A DNA stretch of 15,959 nucleotides from an uncultured Oscillospiraceae bacterium (GCA_910578755.1 CAJTSZ010000025.1:4542-20500), one strand, 5' to 3'. Counted from the stretch's first letter, positions 7,098 through 14,910 are shown. Program-made: numbers and translations. Notes: a model not told the origin generated them from the sequence alone.

Positions 7098-7447
7098 TAC
7101 AGCACCCCCCGTTTCGTGCAGCGGCAAAGTTTATTTAAGCCGTATGTGAACACGGCGCCCACGTCATATTCAGCCGTTTCCCCCTTGTGGGTCACTGTCA
7201 GCCGGTCCCCCTCCTGTATGTCCGTTTCCGGCGGGCAGTACAAGGTATATTGGCTTTGGGCCTGTGCTGCCTGCTCCCCCTGGGTCAGTACCGGGGTTGC
7301 ATCCGGGGACAGGTGGCACGGTATCCCGCTGTGGAGCAGTTCAAAATCAACGGTGCCGCTTTCTTCATCCACCCGGTACACATCCGCTGTATCTGTATAC
7401 AGGGCTTGCAGGGCGTTCCTGCCCGCTTGCATGGCGTTTTCTATCAT
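7097..7447 (-). CDS. Head closure protein, XkdH/DUF3599-like
   Basis: A 116-residue protein whose middle (SGIPCHLSPDATPV, then YTLYCPPETDIQEGDRLTVT) matches the pattern of XkdH-type head-closure proteins: a short N-terminal helix, a 'G-PC-LS' turn, and paired strands ending in 'I--GD-L-V'. These small proteins sit under the connector and close the filled head before the tail is joined. The start ATG overlaps the upstream stop by four bases (ATGA), and the gene ends in a TAATG overlap with the next, so the cluster is tightly coupled. Confidence 0.65.
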   Translation of the reverse strand: MIENAMQAGRNALQALYTDTADVYRVDEESGTVDFELLHSGIPCHLSPDATPVLTQGEQAAQAQSQYTLYCPPETDIQEGDRLTVTHKGETAEYDVGAVFTYGLNKLCRCTKRGVL

Positions 7448-7878
7448 GGTATTACAACCCCTCTTTTGTACTGGCCTAAAATAACCCGGTTTTCCTCTAT
7501 CACCTGGGCCGGGCTAATTGCTATTTTGGAGCTGCTGGCAAGGTTGGAGGCGTTTTGCCTCTCCTCCCCCCCTGTTTCAAAGGAAATGGTGGTGCTCCCC
7601 TGTGTGATGGACTTCACCCCCGCTGCCTTTGTGCTTTCCCCGCCGCTTTCGCTGCTGGAGGAGCTCATTTCCGAAAGCAGGCCGCTGGCCGCCTGCTGGG
7701 CTATGGCCAGCTGGGCACAGACAGGGTACAGGGGCCTTGGCAGGTCCAGCCGCCGCAGGTAGCTTTTCAGAAACATGGCGGCAGGGAGGATAAACCCCTC
7801 TGCCGCCGTTTTCTGTTCCTCCGTCAGCTTGTACAGGCCGATATACTTTGCTATTTCCGCTTTCTGTTCCGGCTTCAT
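7444..7878 (-). CDS. Head-tail connector protein, YqbG/DUF3199-like
   Basis: A 144-residue, mostly helical protein directly after the coat gene. The N-terminal helices (EIAKYIGLYKLTEEQKTAAE, LKSYLRRL, QLAIAQQAASGLLSEM), a Ser-rich turn and the strand VKSITQGSTTISFE fit the gp6/YqbG adaptor class that docks on the portal. ATG at 7878 has GAGGAGAGG upstream. The family call comes from shape and gene order rather than a strict motif. Confidence 0.6.
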   Translation of the reverse strand: MKPEQKAEIAKYIGLYKLTEEQKTAAEGFILPAAMFLKSYLRRLDLPRPLYPVCAQLAIAQQAASGLLSEMSSSSSESGGESTKAAGVKSITQGSTTISFETGGEERQNASNLASSSKIAISPAQVIEENRVILGQYKRGVVIP

Positions 7879-7894
7879 GGCCTCTCCTCGCTCC

Positions 7895-8806
7895 CTATTC
7901 CTTTGTTCTGGCCATTCTGGCTTCGCTGGCGGTTCCGGCTTTTGTGAGCACCTTCACGGCCAGGTCCTTGTTCAGGGTTTTCACGCCGCAAAGCATATCA
8001 ATGGAAATAATGTCGGTTTTCTTTGTCATATCGTAGCCGTAGACAACCCGCAGGCCAAAGCCGTCGTAGTTCACAATGGCTGCCTTGCCTGCGCCGCTTG
8101 GCAGTACCAGGGGCCGGGTCACCAGGGCAAAGGCGTTTTTGTGGAAAGCAAGGTTTTGAATAACCCCGCCCGCTTCTATAACGTTCTGGTCCATGTAGGT
8201 GTCAAATCCGAACTTCCTGCCCAGGGAAGCCTCCCGCAGGGCGGTGCCGTTATCCCCCACCTTGTCCGCCTCGTGGAAGGTGCCCAGCTTCAAGTACGCC
8301 GCCTCGGTCAGCGGGTCAAGGACAAGGCGGCGCTCGGTCATTGGGGCTTTGGCCTTGTTCAGCTGCGCCCCTGCGTCCACAATCCCGTCAATATTTGTTG
8401 GCATGGCGGCGCCTTCCCCTACGGCCGCGGTAACGTCCGCATACAGGCCCAGCAGGTATTTGTCCACCTTGTCATTGAACGCCTGCATGGCTGGCACAAT
8501 CAGCTGCTGGGAGAAGCTTTCAATGTCCATTGTCATCTGTTTGGAGGTCACCGAAAACGAAACGTCCAGGTGTTTGTCCATTTTCACCTCGATTCCGCTT
8601 TCCGTAGCGTCCTGCAATTCAATTTCACTGGTAAATTCCTTTGCCACAAAGGTTGCCGGCTTGCGGATGGTAATGGTATCGCCTACGCCGGCAACAAATT
8701 CGCTGGAGTAATCCCGGTGTACCAGTTTGGCCATGACCGCGTTGTTGCGCAGCACCATGAGGGCCTCCCTTGCAATAATGTCGGGGGTTAAAAATGTGTT
8801 TGGCAT
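7895..8806 (-). CDS. Major capsid protein, P22 coat-like family
   Basis: A 303-residue protein starting MPNTFLTPDIIAREALMVLR, followed by HRDYSSEF, GDTITIRKPATFVAKEF, and DVSFSVTSKQMTMDIE. This run is characteristic of the P22 coat protein family in Firmicute phages, which has the HK97 fold. The gene follows its scaffold, as expected. It builds the icosahedral shell. The start has AAAGGAAG upstream, sixteen bases after the scaffold stop. The length is shorter than P22 gp5 (430), which has an extra inserted domain. This coat type differs from XkdG of PBSX although the tail genes are PBSX-like, so head and tail modules look mosaic. Confidence 0.85.
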   Translation of the reverse strand: MPNTFLTPDIIAREALMVLRNNAVMAKLVHRDYSSEFVAGVGDTITIRKPATFVAKEFTSEIELQDATESGIEVKMDKHLDVSFSVTSKQMTMDIESFSQQLIVPAMQAFNDKVDKYLLGLYADVTAAVGEGAAMPTNIDGIVDAGAQLNKAKAPMTERRLVLDPLTEAAYLKLGTFHEADKVGDNGTALREASLGRKFGFDTYMDQNVIEAGGVIQNLAFHKNAFALVTRPLVLPSGAGKAAIVNYDGFGLRVVYGYDMTKKTDIISIDMLCGVKTLNKDLAVKVLTKAGTASEARMARTKE

Positions 8807-8821
8807 AATTATTCTTCCTTT

Positions 8822-9352
8822 CTACTTCGACCGTTCTTTAATGTATTCTTCCATACTGAGGGCGCCAAGGTCCGCTTTTGCGCCTGCGCTGCTGCCTGCC
8901 GGCGGGGTGTAGCTGCCGCCCTTGGGTAAAATCTCCGCATATTCTGTTTTTGCCGCTGTCACAAGGCTGTCGAAGCCCTTTGCCTTGCCGCTTTCGTCCA
9001 GCTCCATTTTGTCCAGCTTATAGAGGGCCTGGGCCATTTCCAGGGCCTTGCCGGAAAGCCCTGCGGCCTTTAAAATTTCCGCCGCAGCGTTTCCTTTCGC
9101 CGCCTTGGCTTCCTTTTCCTGCTGCTGGACCTTGTAGTCTTCAAACTGCTTTTTGAGGGCCTTGTATTCCTCTGTGTCCTCTGCCTTTGTTTGGGCGGGC
9201 TTGTGGTTTTCCAGGGCTTCTTTTACCTTTTTACTGGTGTAATCTTCCTTTTCGGAAAGGTACTCCTGCACCAGGGCGTCCTCCAGCTCCTTGGGGACCT
9301 CCACGCCGCTTTCCTTTGCGGCCTTGCGGATAAATTCTCTTGTAAATGGCAT
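8822..9352 (-). CDS. Capsid scaffolding protein (GP20-like)
   Basis: A 176-residue, highly charged protein just before the coat gene. Residues about 45-100 are a Lys/Glu/Gln-rich coiled coil (EEYKALKKQFEDYKVQQQEK) and the C-terminus ends SMEEYIKERSK. Lack of conserved catalytic residues, strong helix and position are typical of phage GP20/DUF4355 scaffolds, which assemble with coat subunits inside the prohead and leave before packaging. ATG at 9352 has AAAGGAAG upstream. A terminator and two hairpins precede the gene, so its mRNA may begin or be processed there. Confidence 0.75.
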   Translation of the reverse strand: MPFTREFIRKAAKESGVEVPKELEDALVQEYLSEKEDYTSKKVKEALENHKPAQTKAEDTEEYKALKKQFEDYKVQQQEKEAKAAKGNAAAEILKAAGLSGKALEMAQALYKLDKMELDESGKAKGFDSLVTAAKTEYAEILPKGGSYTPPAGSSAGAKADLGALSMEEYIKERSK

Positions 9353-9368
9353 AATTTTCTTCCTTTCC

Positions 9369-9410
9369 CGGCAGGGTTTCCTTCCTGCCGCTGCGGCGTT
9401 TCTTTGCCGC
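9369..9410 (-). promoter_or_regulatory. Twin hairpins in the scaffold/coat leader
   Basis: Two stem-loops sit between the terminator at 9429-9456 and the scaffold start. The first pairs CGGCAGG (9369-9375) with CCTGCCG (9384-9390); the second pairs GCGGC (9393-9397) with GCCGC (9406-9410). Their eight-base loops are nearly the same, AAGGAAAC and AAAGAAAC on the minus strand. They may stabilise or regulate the capsid mRNA. Confidence 0.5.
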
Positions 9411-9428
9411 TATGGTGTTTTTGGGTAT

Positions 9429-9457
9429 AAAAAACCACCCGGGTGGGTGGTTTTTTT
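9429..9457 (-). terminator. Intrinsic terminator inside the late operon
   Basis: AAAAAACCACCC (9429-9440) and GGGTGGTTTTTT (9445-9456) pair perfectly around a four-base loop, and the stem itself supplies a T-tract in both directions. It overlaps the stop codon (9458-9456) of the small AT-rich gene and separates it from scaffold and coat. I see no sigma-A promoter between it and the scaffold start. Confidence 0.8.
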
Positions 9458-9782
9458 ATTGTTTTTCTTTTCTCCTTAGTTCTTTTTTCCTCAACTCCAA
9501 TTCAGTTAAACCGCTGTATTTACTTACTTGGCAAAATCGCCTTTCAATCATGGGAATAAATACACTATCAGCATATTCAACTTCATTTTTATACTGATTA
9601 TCATATAGAAATTTTCTAATTGCATTTAACTGTTCAACATAAATATGGCTTGTTTTTCTCAAATCATAATAGTTTTTATCCAAACATTGAATAATGCCTG
9701 AACTTTCACCATATTTACTAATTAGAATATCGCAATATTCATCAACTTCAAAACCACGAAGGATATAATTAAAATCAATCAT
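9456..9782 (-). CDS. Unknown small protein, candidate immunity protein for the ART toxin
   Basis: A 108-residue protein that I do not recognise, starting MIDFNYILRGFEVDEYCDIL. It is mostly helical by eye, with a mixed-charge C-terminal helix (ELRKKELRRKEKQ) and no signal peptide or membrane segment. Its ATG overlaps the stop of the MuF/ADP-ribosyltransferase gene as ATGA, so the two are translated together. Its DNA is very AT-rich (9601-9720 is 25% GC by my count), matching the toxin domain just upstream and unlike the phage backbone. A terminator follows at once. In polymorphic toxin systems the gene right after the toxin tip usually encodes its specific immunity protein. That is an inference from layout; it could also be an unrelated accessory gene. 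Confidence 0.6.
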   Translation of the reverse strand: MIDFNYILRGFEVDEYCDILISKYGESSGIIQCLDKNYYDLRKTSHIYVEQLNAIRKFLYDNQYKNEVEYADSVFIPMIERRFCQVSKYSGLTELELRKKELRRKEKQ

Positions 9783-11608
9783 TTTGCCACCATCCTCACT
9801 ATCGGAACATCTCCGCTTGTATCTATAGATGCAACATCAAATTTAGCACCACAATTAAACAGAAATTCATATTCAGTATCTTTCCAAGCGGATAAATTAT
9901 TGATGTACGCCCCATATCCTTTGCCACTCGGTACATAAATTTCAAGCAGAACATCCTTGCCCGTTATAACAGCATTTTCAACGCCTTCAAAAACAGGGGA
10001 TGTACTCATAAATCCATTATCAATAAATTCTGTACCAACAAGTTCTTTTATACTTTTCTTGCCAAATGTATCTATTCCTGTGTATCTGTACGCTTTGATT
10101 GGTTCTTTAAGTTCAAAACTCGAAGTAACAGATTGAAGATTAGCTTTGAACATTTCCATCATTGGTGCATCTATATGTTCCCAATCATTTGTACGGCGTA
10201 AATAATTATTTAAATCACTATATCCTCCTGCGCTATATTTGGAAACTGCTGCTTTCTGATCAGCGGATAAACTGCTTTCCCATTTTCCATATGAACTATT
10301 TTTCCTCGCCAACAATCCGCGCTTTTCATCATCAAAGTAGAAAAACTCATTGACTTCATCTCCGCTTTGAAATTCGCGGAAGGTTACTTTTTTTATTATA
10401 TCGCCTTCATCTGAAATTTGCAAATCACCCCTTTTTTGGTGTTTGTTATCATCCACCACAGCAAAGCTGGATTTATCGCCGCCATCAACAAAGGTTTCAT
10501 ACCATTCCTCATAAGTCATACTTGCCGGGACAGTGATATACTTGCCGTTGGCGTCACTGGCGGCCCGGCTCATGGAAGCAATATCTGTTGTTTCATAGGC
10601 CGGGGTAGTGGTGGTGCGGCAGCCAACGTGAAAGGGCGGGTAGTTGACGCCCACAATGACCCTGTCTGTGCTGTAAGCCTCCATTCGGTACTGGCTGCCT
10701 GTCTTTTTGTACTCCTCCGGCACCCTGCCGCCGCTGGTTACAGAGAACCGGCAGCCGTCCAAAGAACGGCATATTGGGCTTGTTTTGGTGTCCAGGGTGG
10801 CGGTGATGTCGTAATATGGAACTTCCGCTTCCTCGTAGCTCCTTAATTCCGCCTGTCCGGCGGCGTAGCCTGCCTCATTGTACAAAAGCCGGTATGCCTC
10901 GTACTTTTTCCCGCCGCCGGTAACCTTGCCCTCCTTGTCTATCTGCACGGCTCCTATCTTCTTTGCCAAACCCTCGGCAAAGTCCTGGGGCGGCCGGCCC
11001 TCAATAAACATACGGTTCAGTGTTTGGCGGATGTAAAAGCCGGTGTCTGCGTCCTGTTTCCACAAGCGTGTGGAAATATCCGCCCCTTCTATGGGGTAGG
11101 CCAGCACCTGCTCGATAAAGGCTTTTGGTATTTTGGAAAAGGCCAACATCCGCTTTGCCTCCACGGAAAGGTTGTACTTGGTGTGGTAGTATTCTTCTAT
11201 CAGCACATTTTCCGTTGTTTCGGCAATGCCCTCCCGCAGCTGCTGGTACAGCCTTTGCAGTTCCCCATCTATTTGCAGCAGTAAGGCGTCCAGCCGGGTA
11301 AGCCGCGCTTTCATGGAGAGGTTTTCCACCTCCAGGTTAAAGGTGCCGATGCTGTTCCTGGCCAGCTGCTCATATTCCGCCAGGGTGCCCTTGAACTCTG
11401 CCAGTTCCTTGCGGGAAAGGGCCTTTTTCGCTTCCTCCATGGTAATTTGGTTGTTTTTGGCGTACCGGCCATAAAAAGAGTAAATTTCCCCCTCAATGGC
11501 CTTTTTGGCTTCCTCAAAAGCCTGGGCCATTTCCCTGGCCTTTTGGTTGACGGCGTTTTCCCACCGCCCCACGCTTTCCATAGCCCTGTTTTCCCAATAT
11601 GTACCCAT
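9779..11608 (-). CDS. MuF minor head protein fused to an ADP-ribosyltransferase toxin domain
   Basis: A 609-residue fusion. Residues 1-170 are helical. Residues about 180-340 carry the SPP1 gp7 / Mu gpF minor head domain, with YDITATLDTKTSPICRSLDG (266-285) and NYPPFHVGCRTTTTPA (322-337, with H327 and C330). A linker with MTYEEWYETFVDG (364-376) leads to a C-terminal domain from about residue 395. This holds the ADP-ribosyltransferase set of the VIP2/C3-type family: Arg508 in AYRYTG, the STS motif at 535-537 (FMSTSP), and the ExE pair E579/E581. The helix LSADQKAAVSKYSAGGYSDL before it also fits. The toxin part is AT-rich (9841-9900 is 28% GC; 10681-10740 in the MuF part is 60%). The minor head protein is packaged in the head and could carry the enzyme into a cell. 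ATG at 11608 has AGGAGGG upstream. The target is unknown. Confidence 0.88.
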   Translation of the reverse strand: MGTYWENRAMESVGRWENAVNQKAREMAQAFEEAKKAIEGEIYSFYGRYAKNNQITMEEAKKALSRKELAEFKGTLAEYEQLARNSIGTFNLEVENLSMKARLTRLDALLLQIDGELQRLYQQLREGIAETTENVLIEEYYHTKYNLSVEAKRMLAFSKIPKAFIEQVLAYPIEGADISTRLWKQDADTGFYIRQTLNRMFIEGRPPQDFAEGLAKKIGAVQIDKEGKVTGGGKKYEAYRLLYNEAGYAAGQAELRSYEEAEVPYYDITATLDTKTSPICRSLDGCRFSVTSGGRVPEEYKKTGSQYRMEAYSTDRVIVGVNYPPFHVGCRTTTTPAYETTDIASMSRAASDANGKYITVPASMTYEEWYETFVDGGDKSSFAVVDDNKHQKRGDLQISDEGDIIKKVTFREFQSGDEVNEFFYFDDEKRGLLARKNSSYGKWESSLSADQKAAVSKYSAGGYSDLNNYLRRTNDWEHIDAPMMEMFKANLQSVTSSFELKEPIKAYRYTGIDTFGKKSIKELVGTEFIDNGFMSTSPVFEGVENAVITGKDVLLEIYVPSGKGYGAYINNLSAWKDTEYEFLFNCGAKFDVASIDTSGDVPIVRMVAK

Positions 11609-11611
11609 GGT

Positions 11612-13060
11612 TTAGCCCTCCTGGTTTTGGCCAGCTGCAAAGCTGTCCAGCAGGTTTGCGGCAAGCTCCTTTTGTTCCCGGGCAATCAGCTTGTCCTCGG
11701 CCTGGGGGTCGTCAATGTCCGGATGCAGGCGGCGCTTGGTGTAGCTGCTCATTACCGTTTCCGGCGTGGCGTTAAGGCGGTCTACAATTTCGTTGGCGTC
11801 CTTTGGCTTGTTCCTGGTCCAGGACTGGACTATTTTCACATCCTCCTTTTTCCCATAGAAGGAAAGGACCGCCCGCACCAGTTCGTTGATTGCCTCCCGA
11901 AACTCCGTTTCCATGAGCCCGGTTTTCAGCTCCAGCAGGTGGTACATATGGTCCACATAGGCGCCGGTGGCCTGGCCTGTGCGTTCCGGGTTGGGGTTCA
12001 CTCCCATGCCCGCTATGTAGATTTGTTCCTGCAAAAGTTCCAGGGCCGTCTTTCTTGCTTCCACCGGGATGTCCAGGGCAATTTTGTCCACCCCGCCCTC
12101 GCCGTCTACTGTCAGGTACTTTTGGGCTTTAATCTGCTGCAAGAGGCCCACGGGTTTTTGCACTTCCTTGTAGATAATTTCCCCGTCCTCATCGTAGAGA
12201 ATATTGCCGCTGCTGTCCCGTTCCGGGGTGGCAATGGCGCTTTCGTTTTCCCCGGTTAAACCCTTGAGCACCAGAATAATCTCCTGGATATCGTCCAGGT
12301 CGTTGGCGAAGCCGGAAACAATCTTGTCGTAGCAGTCAATGAGGGCCTTGTACTTGTTTAAATCGCTGGAACGGCGCTCATTGTTTTTAAATTCGATGAA
12401 GGGGATCCGGCCGAAGGGGTTGGGCAGCCGTTCTGTTTCCTGGCCGCCCATCCTGATTTTTTCCGGCCGGTTTGTTTCCCCGTTGATAAATACAACCTCG
12501 TTGTCGTCCCACACCTCGTAGTGGGGCTTTTGCTCCCCGTCCTTGTTTTCCAGCAGATACTTGCGCACAAGGGCAATTTTTTTCCCGCTGATGTCCATGG
12601 GGCTGGTAAAGGCCGCGCACTGGTTGGCCCGGTGTACCGTCATTTTTAGCTTTCCTTCCCCTTCCCAATACTGGAGCCACGCTGTCCCCGCGTTGGTAGC
12701 ATAGGTACACAGCCGGGAAAGGGTGGTTTGGAAGCCGTCCCCTAAGCCCTCCGCCACCAAATTAGTCAGCTCCTCGCTGCCCGCTATGGTGATTACCGGG
12801 GCCCAGGTGTAGCCGTAGGCCGTTTTTTGCACGGTCAATATCTCGTGCCAGTTGCAGGAGATACGGTTATCCGCAGAGCGCAGGGGGTTTTGCCCCATGT
12901 TTTTCAGGTATCCGTTTACCGCGTCCACCATGGCCGCCCCGGTTTTTACAATGTCGCCTTCGTTGTTGTAGTACCTTTCCCCGGTTTCCACCTTGGCGTC
13001 CCAGGCGGAAAACTGCCGTTGGGCCTTTTCGATGTATTTTAGTGCTTCTGTCAGCTCCAT
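11612..13060 (-). CDS. Portal protein, SPP1 gp6-like
   Basis: A 482-residue protein between the large terminase and the minor head protein, the SPP1-type order. It shows the usual portal layout: an N-terminal helical part with ERYYNNEGDI, a core with NRISCNWHEILTVQKTAYGY, the segment NPFGRIPFIEFKNNE and SDLNKYKALIDCYDKIVSGF, and a long helical stem and C-terminal crown. The family forms the twelve-subunit ring at one vertex through which DNA enters and leaves; terminase docks on it. The ATG directly follows the terminase TAA, with GGGGGG upstream. Length is close to SPP1 gp6 (503). No defect is visible. Confidence 0.88.
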   Translation of the reverse strand: MELTEALKYIEKAQRQFSAWDAKVETGERYYNNEGDIVKTGAAMVDAVNGYLKNMGQNPLRSADNRISCNWHEILTVQKTAYGYTWAPVITIAGSEELTNLVAEGLGDGFQTTLSRLCTYATNAGTAWLQYWEGEGKLKMTVHRANQCAAFTSPMDISGKKIALVRKYLLENKDGEQKPHYEVWDDNEVVFINGETNRPEKIRMGGQETERLPNPFGRIPFIEFKNNERRSSDLNKYKALIDCYDKIVSGFANDLDDIQEIILVLKGLTGENESAIATPERDSSGNILYDEDGEIIYKEVQKPVGLLQQIKAQKYLTVDGEGGVDKIALDIPVEARKTALELLQEQIYIAGMGVNPNPERTGQATGAYVDHMYHLLELKTGLMETEFREAINELVRAVLSFYGKKEDVKIVQSWTRNKPKDANEIVDRLNATPETVMSSYTKRRLHPDIDDPQAEDKLIAREQKELAANLLDSFAAGQNQEG

Positions 13061-14311
13061 TTAATTCCCCCCTATCCTCAGCCCGTTGTGGCTGTATATT
13101 ACCGTGTTGACAAAATAGCGCATATCATCCATGGCGTGGTCGCTCTGCTTCACCGGCTTATCCTCGCCCCTTTCCGACGCTTTTTTGTCCCATACATAGG
13201 CGCCGAACTCCTCAAAAATATTGTGGCAGCAGTCGCAAAATAACAGGCGTTTGGCGTTTAGCTCTGTGGCAGTATTTCGAATGCCCTCCACCACGTCGTT
13301 TTCCGCCGGCTTTACCCGGAAGCGCCCGTGCCGCTTTATGGTCTGGATAAAGCTGACCGCCGAAGGGTCCACAATCACCGCCTGCACCGCGGCAAAGGGG
13401 TTTTGCATTTTAATGTTTTCCGCTACAAGGCGTTCCAGCTCCCTGTAATGCTCCTCATCGGTGCGGGGGTTCTGCTTCCTGCCGTCGTAGTAGCTGTCCG
13501 CTATCCGGTACCACTTTCCGCCGTAGGCCCCCCACAGCCCCATTGATGTGGGGTTTGATGTGCCGTAGTCAATAGAAACATAGTACTTGGAGTAGGGCCG
13601 TGGCTTTGACTTTACCATGTGCTTTCCCTTGTGAAACATGGGGTAAATAATACCGTCGGCAGCTGCCCACAGCCCTTTGATATACCTATCATAGAACACG
13701 CCGCTGTAAGTGGCGCGATACCTGTCCTTTATGGCCTGGGAAAGGGCAGGGTTGTCATCCAGCTCAAAGTGGAGGTACAGGGCGTTGTGGCGCTGGGTTT
13801 CTTTTATCCACTCCTTGTAAAACCAGTGGTTTGGGCTGTCTGGGTTGCAGTTGAACCAGTACCGGCTGCCCTCCACCGAACAGCGGGCCATGGCCTGCTC
13901 CACAAAGGACCTGGTTTGCAATGCCACTTCATCAAACATGACCCCGGCCAGGGTGCGCCCCTGTATGAGGGCAAAGCTGCTTTCGTCCTTTCCGCCGAAT
14001 ATTTCAAAAATGTTTTGCCTTTTCCCCTGGGTAATAACCATGGTTTTGTCCGCCCGCCGCCAGCTGATATGGTACTTTTCCCTTGCGGCCTTTACCCCTA
14101 AGTAGGGCTCCACAATGTTTTTTATGGCGGATTCTACGGTTTTTCCACAGATAGCAAAACGCTGCCGGCTGTACCTTCTCATGGCGTCGTCCACAAATGC
14201 AATGGCCATAAAGGAGGTTTTTCCGCTGCGGATTGCCCCATCCGCTATGAGGGCGTCATACTTGGTGAAAGGAAAGGCCATAATTTGCGCCTGCTTTTCA
14301 CTAATTGGCAT
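13061..14311 (-). CDS. terL: Terminase large subunit, PBSX family
   Basis: A 416-residue packaging motor with both expected domains. The ATPase has a Walker A GAIRSGKT (25-32), a Walker B LAGVMFDE (121-128) with catalytic E128, and a coupling-type segment WFNCNPDSPNHW (152-163). The nuclease has acidic residues D248 (VSIDYG), D315 (VIVDPS) and the D391/D395/D396 group (SDHAMDDMRY). The protein pumps DNA into the prohead through the portal and cuts it. The PBSX-type length is normal, and all key residues are present, so it looks functional. Its start overlaps the small terminase gene by eleven bases, with AAAGG upstream. Confidence 0.93.
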   Translation of the reverse strand: MPISEKQAQIMAFPFTKYDALIADGAIRSGKTSFMAIAFVDDAMRRYSRQRFAICGKTVESAIKNIVEPYLGVKAAREKYHISWRRADKTMVITQGKRQNIFEIFGGKDESSFALIQGRTLAGVMFDEVALQTRSFVEQAMARCSVEGSRYWFNCNPDSPNHWFYKEWIKETQRHNALYLHFELDDNPALSQAIKDRYRATYSGVFYDRYIKGLWAAADGIIYPMFHKGKHMVKSKPRPYSKYYVSIDYGTSNPTSMGLWGAYGGKWYRIADSYYDGRKQNPRTDEEHYRELERLVAENIKMQNPFAAVQAVIVDPSAVSFIQTIKRHGRFRVKPAENDVVEGIRNTATELNAKRLLFCDCCHNIFEEFGAYVWDKKASERGEDKPVKQSDHAMDDMRYFVNTVIYSHNGLRIGGN

Positions 14312-14723
14312 CCTGCTCCATCCTTTCCGCCATTTCCTTTAGGGCTTTGGTTAGTGGGTCGTCCGCCATCTGCTCTGGCCTGCCCCCCTGCATGGTAAAT
14401 TTATCAATCAGCGTCCCAAGGGCCGTGGTGAGCTGGGAGGTTGTGGCTTTTTCAATTTTGTCCTCATCCAAAAGCGCCTCGAGGTACCGGTCGATAATTA
14501 AACAGACAGCGTCCTTTTTGCTGTCCATGTATTCCAAAATATCTTTTGTGTTCTGCTCTTTTTTTTGTTCCAGTTTTTTCTTGATTTCTCCGCTTTCCGC
14601 TACAACCCGCTTTACCGTGCTGTCAGAAACGCTGTTAAGCTTTGCCACCGCGTTGTAGCTTTCCAGCTCCAAATAATCTGCCACTATTTTCTTTTTCTTT
14701 CGGTCGGTTAACCTTTTGGCCAT
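14301..14723 (-). CDS. terS: Terminase small subunit
   Basis: A 140-residue protein upstream of and overlapping terL. A helix-turn-helix at about residues 22-41 (SYNAVAKLNSVSDSTVKRVV) would bind the packaging site. It is followed by a Lys/Glu coiled coil (44-60) and a helical oligomerisation part (66-110), then IDKFTMQGGRPEQM. Length and layout fit small terminases, which form rings and hand DNA to the large subunit. The start has AAAGGTGA upstream. An imperfect hairpin with a T-run lies about 45 bases upstream, so expression from further right would have to pass it. Confidence 0.8.
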   Translation of the reverse strand: MAKRLTDRKKKKIVADYLELESYNAVAKLNSVSDSTVKRVVAESGEIKKKLEQKKEQNTKDILEYMDSKKDAVCLIIDRYLEALLDEDKIEKATTSQLTTALGTLIDKFTMQGGRPEQMADDPLTKALKEMAERMEQDAN

Positions 14724-14765
14724 TGCTCACCTTTGCCCCCTTTCTGACGTTGATTTTTTGTATTA

Positions 14766-14796
14766 AAAAAGCCAAAGCGTTTTGCTTCAGCTTTTT
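14766..14796 (-). terminator. Possible terminator upstream of the small terminase
   Basis: On the minus strand AAAAAGC and GCTTTTT can pair as an outer stem, with AAGC/GCTT as an inner stem separated by a small internal loop, followed by TTTTTT and AAT. It is AT-rich and imperfect, so weak. If active it would stop transcripts entering the late operon from the right. Confidence 0.4.
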
Positions 14797-14883
14797 GTTG
14801 AAATTACACCCTCACAAACCGCCGCCCAACCTTCAAATTAGGAAAAACGCGGCGCCCCTTAAGGCTTATGTATATAACAAAAA

Positions 14884-14910
14884 CCGCCCAAGCTTGGACG
14901 GTTTTTTCTT
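14884..14910. terminator. Terminator-like hairpin, near-copy of the one at 15537
   Basis: ACCG/CGGT arms with the core CCCAAGCTTGG form a hairpin followed by TTTTTTCTT on the plus strand. In plus-strand RNA there is one C-A mismatch; in minus-strand RNA the same position is a U-G pair and a run of five T follows, so it may act leftward. No plus-strand gene lies before it. Apart from two single-base gaps and one mismatch it matches the terminator at 15537-15565. Confidence 0.6.

Noticed and set aside
7775..8791. A 338-codon plus-strand open frame opposite the coat gene
   Set aside because: It is a shadow of the coat gene, with no ribosome site, no recognisable domain and composition typical of reverse-strand frames.
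11447..12259. A 270-codon plus-strand open frame opposite portal and minor head genes
   Set aside because: It spans the junction of two confident minus-strand genes and has no sign of coding on its own.
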